From Streptosporangium amethystogenes (GTDB taxonomy: Bacteria; Actinomycetota; Actinomycetes; Streptosporangiales; Streptosporangiaceae): a DNA stretch of 29,002 bases. The notes beneath the pieces are model-generated. The model was not told where the DNA came from. It worked only from the letters and a program-made list of their open reading frames with translations, and ran no database searches. Positions 23,882-29,002 of the stretch are shown here, in pieces. A program made the translations under genes and the position numbers. Position 1 is the first letter of the stretch, and each line of letters opens with the position of its first letter. The DNA is taken from assembly GCF_000721075.1 (NCBI RefSeq), contig NZ_JOEQ01000066.1, forward strand, positions 1 through 29,002. The letters run 5' to 3'.

Positions 23882-24646
23882 GTCTTGCGGATTCGCTGAG
23901 GCGGGCTTGGGGCTTCTGTCGCGGCCGCGCTTGTCCCGGACGTAGATGATGGCCGGTTTTCCGTCGCCGGGGCTGCGGCGGTCCGACTCGAACAATGTCG
24001 TTGCGGCCATCAGATCGCTGAGCTTGGCGTAGCCATAGTTGCGAGAGTCGAAGTCTGGGTGTTGCTTGGTGATGATGTGGCCAACGGATGCGAGTGCAGC
24101 CCAACCGTCGTCGTCCGAGGCTGCCTCCACGGCGTTGCGGAGCTGGTTTACCAGTGCGGTATTCCCCCTGAGTTTCGCGACCTGTGGGGTAGGTGCGGGT
24201 GCTGCACCGGCGGGGGTCGTGATGTTCTCGATGTAGATGAACTTGTCGCACGCCGAGACGAAGGGTTTGGGCGTTTTATGTTCGCCGAACCCGTACACGG
24301 TCAGGCCGGATTCGCGGATCCGTGCGGCCAGGCGGGTGAAGTCGCTGTCGCTGGAGACGATGCAGAACCCGTCAAAGCGTCCCGAGTACAGCAGGTCCAT
24401 CGCGTCGATGACCATCGCCGCGTCGGTGGCGTTCTTGCCGGTGGTGTAGGCGAATTGCTGGATGGACTGGGCGAGCAAATGCTCCTTCCAGCCTTTGAGG
24501 CCGGTACCGGTCCAGTCACCGTAGGCTCGTTTGACGTGGGCGGTGCCGTACTTGGCAATCTCGGCCAACAGTGCCTCGATGATCGCAGGCTGTGCGTTGT
24601 CGGCGTCGATGAGCACAGCCAGCTTGGCGGCGTCATCGCTGACCAT
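23528..24646 (-). CDS. NYN-domain ribonuclease with OST-HTH/LOTUS domain; C-terminus fused to antisense sequence
   Basis: From an ATG at 24646 (GAAGGAGAG upstream) the first ~255 residues are a LabA/DUF88-type protein. The NYN (PIN-like) domain has AVLIDADNAQP, DWTGTGLKGWKEH, NATDAAMVIDAMDLLYSGRFDGFCIVSSDSDFTRLAARIRE with the acidic metal-binding residues, and GEHKTPKPFV. Residues ~165-240 form an OST-HTH/LOTUS RNA-binding domain (LRNAVEAASDDDGWAALASVG, GYAKLSDLMAATTLFE, AIIYVRDKR). From 23881 down to 23528 the frame is antisense to the membrane gene and codes a Pro/Arg-rich tail of ~118 residues, not native. The natural end is probably at SANPQD. It lies 50 nt downstream of the RNR gene, same strand. 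Confidence 0.85.
   Translation of the reverse strand: MVSDDAAKLAVLIDADNAQPAIIEALLAEIAKYGTAHVKRAYGDWTGTGLKGWKEHLLAQSIQQFAYTTGKNATDAAMVIDAMDLLYSGRFDGFCIVSSDSDFTRLAARIRESGLTVYGFGEHKTPKPFVSACDKFIYIENITTPAGAAPAPTPQVAKLRGNTALVNQLRNAVEAASDDDGWAALASVGHIITKQHPDFDSRNYGYAKLSDLMAATTLFESDRRSPGDGKPAIIYVRDKRGRDRSPKPASANPQDPMPVIRPITATIMPSQPSHGPAISLPTMAVPALTANNATSRPIGPRESWCTAYRARATSTSPSPARRAASVANAVSGTMASAAIVARLTRRPARPVRRPQPLSRPAGARAADARRTT
23796..23881 (+). repeat. 86-bp inverted repeat, right copy
   Basis: Identical by eye to the reverse complement of 16224-16309. It is the shared piece of the split membrane-protein gene. The next base, 23882, begins the 3' end of the convergent NYN gene (minus strand). Confidence 0.9.
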
Positions 24647-24696
24647 GCTGTTCTCTCCTTCTTCGGGTGCTGGGGAAAGGCGGTCGGCCGGGATCT

Positions 24697-26792
24697 TCAG
24701 AACTGGCATACATGGTGGGCGCAGCCGCCGGCGTAGGAGCCGTCGACCCGGATCGGCGCCTGCTGCGGTGGGTCTGCGAGGAAGGTGAGCACCTGGCCGG
24801 GCTTGCTGCCGTAACGGTAAACGGTGATGCCTTTGACGTCGGCATGCCATGCCTCCAGGTAGATGCGTTTCACCTCCTCCACCGTGGCGGACATCGGCAG
24901 GTTCACCGTCTTGGACACGCCCGCGTCGATGTGTTGCTGGACGGCGGCCTGCATGGCCAGGTGCGCGCTGGCGGCACCTGGGCGGCGGTGACGAAGGCGC
25001 GGCGCACGTCCTCGGGCACCGATGCGTCGTCGGGGATGGTGCCGGTGGCGGCGATGTCGGCGATGAGCCGTTCGGACCAGAATCCGCGATCGCGGGCCGT
25101 CCGCTCGAACAGCGGGTTGACCTCGATGAGGTGGCGGTCGAGCACGTTGCGCACGTAGGCGATGGCGAACATCGGCTCGATTCCTGAGGTGGTCCCGGCG
25201 ATGATGGAGATCGTCCCGGTCGGCGCCACCGCGGTCAGCTGCGCGTTGCGCAGCGGCGGTGTGCCGTCTTTGGCGTAGATGCTTTGCTCGAAGCAGGGGA
25301 ACGGACCGCGGTCGGCGGCGAGTTCGGCCGACGCCTTGCGGGCCGCAGCGGTGATCCTGTGGGCGATGCGGCCGGCCAGCCGGACCGCCTCCGCCGAGCC
25401 GTAGGGCACTTCGAGCATGGCCAGCAGCTCGGCGAGTCCCATGAAGCCCAGGCCGATCTTGCGCGTCCGGCGCGCTGCCCGGTCGAGTTCGGGGAAGGGG
25501 AGCCGGTTGACCTCGATGACGTCGTCGAGGAAGCGGACCGCCAGCGCCACGGCGTCGCTCAGGCGCTGCCAGTCCACGTCGCCGTCGGTGACGAACCGTG
25601 GCAGGTTCAACGAGCCCAGGTTGCACGACTCGTACGGCAGCAGCGGTACCTCTCCGCAGGGGTTGGCTGCTTCGATCCGTCCGAGGGACGGTGTAGGGTT
25701 GGCGCGGTTGATCTGATCGGTGAACAGCAGCCCGGGGTCGCCCGAGCGCCACGCCTGCGTGGCCATGAGGTCGAACAGGTCGGCGGCGTCGATCTCACCG
25801 GCCGTTTGGCCGGTGCGGGGGTTGACCAGGGGCCAGGGCGCCCGGTCTTCGACAGCGCGCATGAACGCATCGGAAGCCGCCACCGACAGGTTGAAGTTCT
25901 CCAAGCGATCGGGCTCGGGCTTGGCCGTGACGAACGCACGAATGTCGGGATGCGCGGCATCGAGCACCGCCATGTTCGCCCCCCGGCGGCGCCCGCCCTG
26001 GCGGATGATCTCGGTGGCGAGGTCGAAGATGCGCAGGAACGACACCGGGCCGCTGGCGACGCCGTGCGTGCTGTGCACCGGGTCGCCGGCCGGGCGCAGA
26101 TGTGAGAAGGCGAAGCCGGTGCCGCCCCCGCCTTGCTGGATGAGCACGGCGTCCTTGACCGCCGTGAAGATCGATTCAAGACAGTCCTCCACCGGCAGGA
26201 CGAAGCATCCCGACAGCATGGCGAGCTCTGTTCCCGCGTTCATGAGCGTCGGGGAGTTCGGCAGGAATTCCAGCGCCCGCATGGCGCGGCTGAACTCCTC
26301 GGCCCAGTGCGCGGACGAGCCGGGACGGAATTCATCCTCCCCGCACGCCACGTGCCGGGCGACCCGATCCATCATCTCGCCGGTCGACTCGATGACGACA
26401 CCCGCCTCGTCCCGGCGCAGATAGCGCTCCTTGACCACGACCGCGGCCGCGAGGCTGAGCTTGAGCTCGTCGCGCACACCGAGCATGCGTTTGGTGTCCC
26501 GCAGTTCGGCACGGCGGTTGCGGTAGAGCATGTAGGCGCGGGCGATGTCCGTGAGCCCGGCCGTCATAAGGGTCTCTTCGACGGTGTCCTGCACTTCCTC
26601 GACCGTCGGTGCCCGTCCATCGAAGCGTGCGGTGATCTGGTCGACGACTCGATGCGCGGCCTTACCGGTCACGCCCGGATCCGGAACCCCGGCCTCGACC
26701 GCCGCCCGGTGGACCGCCCGACGGATCCGCTCGGGGTCGAACGCCACGACCGCGCCGTCGCGCTTGCGGACCTCACGCGGAGGTATGGCCAT
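24697..26792 (-). CDS. nrdJ: Class II (adenosylcobalamin-dependent) ribonucleotide reductase, one frameshift near the C-terminus
   Basis: About 697 residues after correcting a shift, close to mycobacterial NrdZ (Rv0570). Residues ~5-95 are an ATP-cone (REVRKRDGAVVAFDPERIRRAV). The catalytic barrel has NSPTLMNAG, MLSGCFVLPVED, QQGGGGTGFAFSHLRPAGD, NPCGEVPLLPYESCNLGSLNLP with active-site and redox Cys, and APTGTISIIAGTTSGIEPMF. Near 24975 one base is missing: one frame ends TAAQVPPARTWP, the other resumes SAHLAMQAAVQQHIDAGVSKTVNLP to the C-terminal GGCAHHVCQF, where CAHHVC may serve as the swinging redox pair. The ATG at 26792 has AGAGAGGTGATCC. It makes dNTPs without oxygen, suiting hypoxia. 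No nrdB-type subunit is needed. Confidence 0.9.
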
Positions 26793-27246
26793 CCGGATCA
26801 CCTCTCTCGCGCATGCCCTGAACCTTCGGTTCCGGTTCTGTTCATCGGCGGGTAGCCGTTCGCGGTTGCCTCGCACCGGAGCGGAAAGTGAGACGCCGCC
26901 GCCGAAGCGAGGATCTATCACCTGTTGGGCGATCATGCCAACCTGCTCACTTGTGCCGGCCGGGCGGCTCCAGGAACCTTTTGCCCCTGGCCAGCCGCGA
27001 CATGCGCGGATGAGGCTGGCACCGACGAGATAGGCCCCTGCTTGGCTGTCTGGTGACCAAAAGTGGCTGAGCGATGCCGACATGGCATGGGGCGGTCACC
27101 GGTGAGCCCTCAAGATGTGGCTAAATCTCCTGGCATAGGCGTGATCAAGACCGTCGGGCGACGCAACACTGCAGCTCAGACGTCCTTCGGGATGTGGGAC
27201 TTTCACCCCTTTCGGACGGTCATATCGGCCGTTCAGGATGGGCTGT
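26793..27246. other. Divergent promoter region of the RNR and Vms1-like genes
   Basis: This 454-bp gap has no gene. A DevR-like box lies at 27196-27209 near the plus-strand gene. A looser candidate, GGAAC-CTTTT-GCCCC at 26973-26987, has a spacer one base too long and sits 180 bp before the RNR start. I saw no cobalamin riboswitch motif by eye, though class II RNR genes can carry one. Confidence 0.4.
27196..27209 (+). promoter_or_regulatory. DevR-like box upstream of the Vms1-like gene
   Basis: GGGACTTTCACCCC matches 11 of 14 positions of the DevR core; the left half GGGACTTT is perfect. Its centre is about 44 bp before the ATG at 27247, and CATATC at 27221-27226 could be the -10 region. That arrangement fits a class II-type activator site. 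Confidence 0.55.
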
Positions 27247-28371
27247 ATGAGGGTGACCACGAATGTCAACAAGGCAACGCTGCGGCGGTTGTTCAGCATG
27301 TCGGGGCCGGTGGTGTCCGGCTACTTCGATCTGGGTGCGCTTCCGGAAGAGGACGCCTGGCCCAGATGGCACGCGCTGGCCAGGCGGCTGAGCGAACAAG
27401 AGGTCGATCCGGGCACGATCGAGGCGTTGACGCGAAGAGTGTCGCTTTCGCTGCCGGGCTCGGGTGTGCTGGCGATGTTCGCCACAGGGGGTGAGCTCCT
27501 GCTGGCGGTGGACATGGCCGGGGCCCACCAGCCGGACCTGGCAACCTGCGGCGCTTTGCCACACGTGCTGCCGTTGCTGGCGTGGCTGCAGGAGCGGCCG
27601 CCGTACGTGCTGGCGATCGTGGACCGTACCGGCGCCGATCTTGCGGCCTACCCCTACGGCACGGGAACGGCGGCGAGGCAGACGGTCACCGGCCCGGACG
27701 ATGAGATCGAGCGCAACGCACCCGGCGGATGCGCGCAGATGCGCTACCAGCACCGGGCCGAGGACTCCTGGGAGCACAACGCCACTCGGGTGGCGAACAC
27801 GCTGACGCGTACCCTCGCCGATTTCCACGCTCGGCTGCTGCTTCTCGCCGGTGACTTGCGGGCCCTGCAATATCTCACCAAGCACCTGCCGGAGCGGGTG
27901 CGGCGCACGGTGAGCATCCGGCGGGTCAGCGGCAGCCGCAGCCAGGACGGGGCCGAAAAGGACCGGGCCGCGCAGGTCGCCGACCAGACCCGCCAGGCGG
28001 TCCAGGAGCAGACGCAGGCCCTGCTGCACCGGCTGGCGGAGGCAAGAGGCCCGTCCGGACGCGTCGCCGAAGGCGTCCGCGAAACCCTGGATGCGCTGGC
28101 CCGCGGCCGGGTGCAGACGCTTGTGGTCGTCGACGACCCGCAGGACCGGCGTACCGCGTGGTTCGGCCCCCTCCCTACGCAAGTGTCCGACCGCCGTGAG
28201 GTGCTCGCCCGAACCTCAGCCCCGGTCACACGCGAACGCCTGGTCGATGTCGCGGTGCGGGCCGCCGTCCTCACCGGCGCCGAGGTCCATGTCCTGCCGC
28301 CCGGCACCTCCGGCGCACCGGCGCAGGGGATCGGCGCACTGTGCCGGTTCCCCGCCGCAGGCAGCCAGTGA
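27247..28371 (+). CDS. Vms1/Rv2629-like peptidyl-tRNA hydrolase family protein
   Basis: A 374-aa protein of the bacterial eRF1/Vms1-like (baeRF) family, whose mycobacterial member Rv2629 is in the DosR regulon. Seen: N-terminal SGYFDLGALPEEDAWPRWHAL (~20-45), LPLLAWLQERPPYVLAIVDRTGADL (~105-130), then GGCAQMRYQHRAEDSWEHNA (~155-175), the family's conserved Gly-Gly...Gln motif, followed by HARLLLLAGDLRALQYLTKHLPERV and a coiled middle (~235-280). The end has ARGRVQTLVVVDDPQ and TGAEVHVLPPGT. Proposed role: cleaving peptidyl-tRNA on stalled ribosomes. The ATG at 27247 is preferred (AGGATGGG) over one 9 nt upstream. A DevR-like box precedes it. Confidence 0.88.
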   Translation: MRVTTNVNKATLRRLFSMSGPVVSGYFDLGALPEEDAWPRWHALARRLSEQEVDPGTIEALTRRVSLSLPGSGVLAMFATGGELLLAVDMAGAHQPDLATCGALPHVLPLLAWLQERPPYVLAIVDRTGADLAAYPYGTGTAARQTVTGPDDEIERNAPGGCAQMRYQHRAEDSWEHNATRVANTLTRTLADFHARLLLLAGDLRALQYLTKHLPERVRRTVSIRRVSGSRSQDGAEKDRAAQVADQTRQAVQEQTQALLHRLAEARGPSGRVAEGVRETLDALARGRVQTLVVVDDPQDRRTAWFGPLPTQVSDRREVLARTSAPVTRERLVDVAVRAAVLTGAEVHVLPPGTSGAPAQGIGALCRFPAAGSQ

Positions 28372-28637
28372 CCGGACCGCGAAGACCTAACAGCGGGAAG
28401 ATCTGGGCCGCGACCTCGCAAACTGGTGGATGTGCACGGCTGGATGTCCCCGGCATAAACCGCAAGCCCGCAACGCTCCCTTCGATCCGAACCGGCCGCG
28501 GTCAGGCGGTCGACGCCTGTCCTGACCAGCGACTCGGCAAGAGAAGAAAGGTCACAGGTTCCACCGCTCGTGTCCGTTTGAAGATCTGCTCATGCCACGG
28601 CACCGGCTTCTCTTACGAGCGCCAGCGTCGTGGCCGG
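28372..28637. other. Noncoding stretch with nested inverted repeats at 28500-28527
   Basis: No gene is seen. GGTCAGG (28500-28506) pairs with CCTGACC (28521-28527), and inside it CAGGCG-GTCGA-CGCCTG (28503-28519) forms an alternative stem. It lies ~130 bp after the Vms1-like stop and has no T-run, so terminator or operator function is open. Confidence 0.4.
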
Positions 28638-28782
28638 TCACTTCTCGATGGCGATCCGTTTGGCCTTCTTCGTGGCAACCTCGGGCATCGGGACCCTGAT
28701 GGTCAGGATGCCCTTGTCGGTAGGTCGCCTTGATGGTGTCGGCCTCGGCGCCTTCGGGCAGGGTCAGCGTCCGTCCGCTCAC
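28638..28782 (-). pseudogene. Hsp20 C-terminal fragment, frameshifted
   Basis: The minus strand reads SGRTLTLPEGAEADTIKATY, then one extra base, and the next frame continues DKGILTIRVPMPEVATKKAK and RIAIEK with a stop at 28638. This is the end of the alpha-crystallin domain (LTLPEG...G-I-L-T-I-R-V-P). The N-terminus and most of the domain are absent. It differs from the intact Hsp20 at 19716, so it is a separate paralogue. Confidence 0.8.
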
Positions 28783-28868
28783 GAATCAACCGATCGTCGC
28801 GCCGTGTCGTGTCCAAGGTCGTCGTGTCCAAGGTCCCCCTCGCGGTCACCGGCGAGAGCGCCTCGGCG

Positions 28869-28907
28869 GCGGACCACGGCGACCGGGCAGTGAGCGTGGT
28901 GCACCAA
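28869..28907 (-). pseudogene. Universal stress protein C-terminal scrap
   Basis: Thirteen residues, LVHHAHCPVAVVR, match the last strand of UspA domains (H-APCPVAVVR). It sits in frame directly behind an IS256-like N-terminus. The rest of the USP is missing. Confidence 0.5.
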
Positions 28908-28979
28908 GCCCTCGGCACGGGCCTGGTCGACCAGCCGACCGACCAGCTCTCGATCCGACGCCTCGTCTTTCCGCGTCAC
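28908..28979 (-). mobile_element. IS256-family transposase N-terminal fragment
   Basis: A GTG at 28979 with GAGGAAGCC upstream opens VTRKDEASDRELVGRLVDQ and ARAEG, like the start of IS256-family (mutator-type) transposases. It continues at once into USP sequence and an unrelated tail, ending at 28779 (66 aa in all). It marks a deletion or element-excision junction at the window edge. Confidence 0.5.
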
Positions 28980-29002
28980 CGCGGCTTCCTCCAGGTCTGT
29001 GT

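Noticed and set aside
23073..24251. 392-codon minus-strand frame
   Set aside because: It overlaps the NYN gene and the split membrane gene in a wrong frame and has shadow composition.
26973..26987. Candidate DevR box upstream of the RNR gene
   Set aside because: The spacer is one base longer than the consensus and it lies 180 bp from the start; too weak to list as a site.
28500..28527. Inverted repeat as a rho-independent terminator
   Set aside because: The stem is good but no T-run follows on either strand, and it is ~130 bp past the gene; kept only as a repeat note.
1..29002. CRISPR arrays, tRNA or rRNA genes
   Set aside because: No regularly spaced direct repeats and no cloverleaf or rRNA-like stretches were seen by eye on either strand.

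Overview
The window is high-GC DNA with strong Shine-Dalgarno sites, GTG starts and actinobacterial gene families. A spore-forming actinomycete of the Streptosporangiales type (Nonomuraea/Streptosporangium-like) is the best guess, but this is inferred from gene content and not proven. No tRNA, rRNA, CRISPR array or intact mobile element was seen.

The gene set closely resembles the DosR/DevR dormancy (hypoxia/NO) regulon of mycobacteria, gathered into one island. It has a class II ribonucleotide reductase (like Rv0570 NrdZ), a phosphoribosyltransferase-hydrolase fusion (like Rv0571c), archease and RtcB (like Rv2630/Rv2631), two eRF1/Vms1-like proteins (like Rv2629), several two-CBS proteins (like Rv2626c Hrp1), universal stress proteins, Hsp20 (HspX-like) and a long ribosome hibernation factor (RafH-like). 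It also carries a bifunctional fructose-bisphosphate aldolase/phosphatase, a PRPP synthetase and an amino-acid dehydrogenase. DevR-like palindromes lie upstream of the hibernation-factor operon, the FBP aldolase/phosphatase and the Vms1-like gene. No DosR, DosS or DosT gene lies in the window.

Layout: 1-1946 is gene-poor, with a small thioredoxin-fold gene and a broken coiled-coil gene. 1947-6782 is a minus-strand block: CBS, PRPP synthetase, DUF2267, USP, eRF1-like, Glu/Leu dehydrogenase. 7361-8912 is a plus-strand CBS gene and a broken acyl-CoA synthetase. 9059-12349 is a minus block: PRTase-hydrolase, RtcB, archease. 12478-14324 is a decayed stretch of CBS and USP fragments around one intact CBS gene. 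14386-16309 holds FBP aldolase/phosphatase, a SHOCT protein and the 3' half of a membrane gene. 16899-20198 has CBS, a small coiled-coil protein, the hibernation factor, a STAS protein and Hsp20. 20185-23085 has an alpha/beta hydrolase and transposon debris. 23341-26792 has the 5' half of the membrane gene, a NYN-LOTUS nuclease and the ribonucleotide reductase. 27247-28371 is the Vms1-like gene, followed by Hsp20, USP and IS256 scraps.

The strongest structural observation is an 86-bp perfect inverted repeat (16224-16309 and 23796-23881). It joins the two halves of one membrane-protein gene. Flipping the intervening ~7.5 kb rebuilds that gene and also gives the NYN gene an immediate TAG stop. 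Many genes carry single-base frameshifts, so either the island is decaying or the sequence has indel errors; raw reads would decide.

Together the genes suggest a state in which ribosomes are parked (RafH-like), stalled or damaged RNA is handled (RtcB/archease, NYN-LOTUS, Vms1-like), proteins are protected (Hsp20), dNTPs are made without oxygen (class II RNR), and carbon and PRPP metabolism is re-routed under CBS/USP nucleotide sensing.
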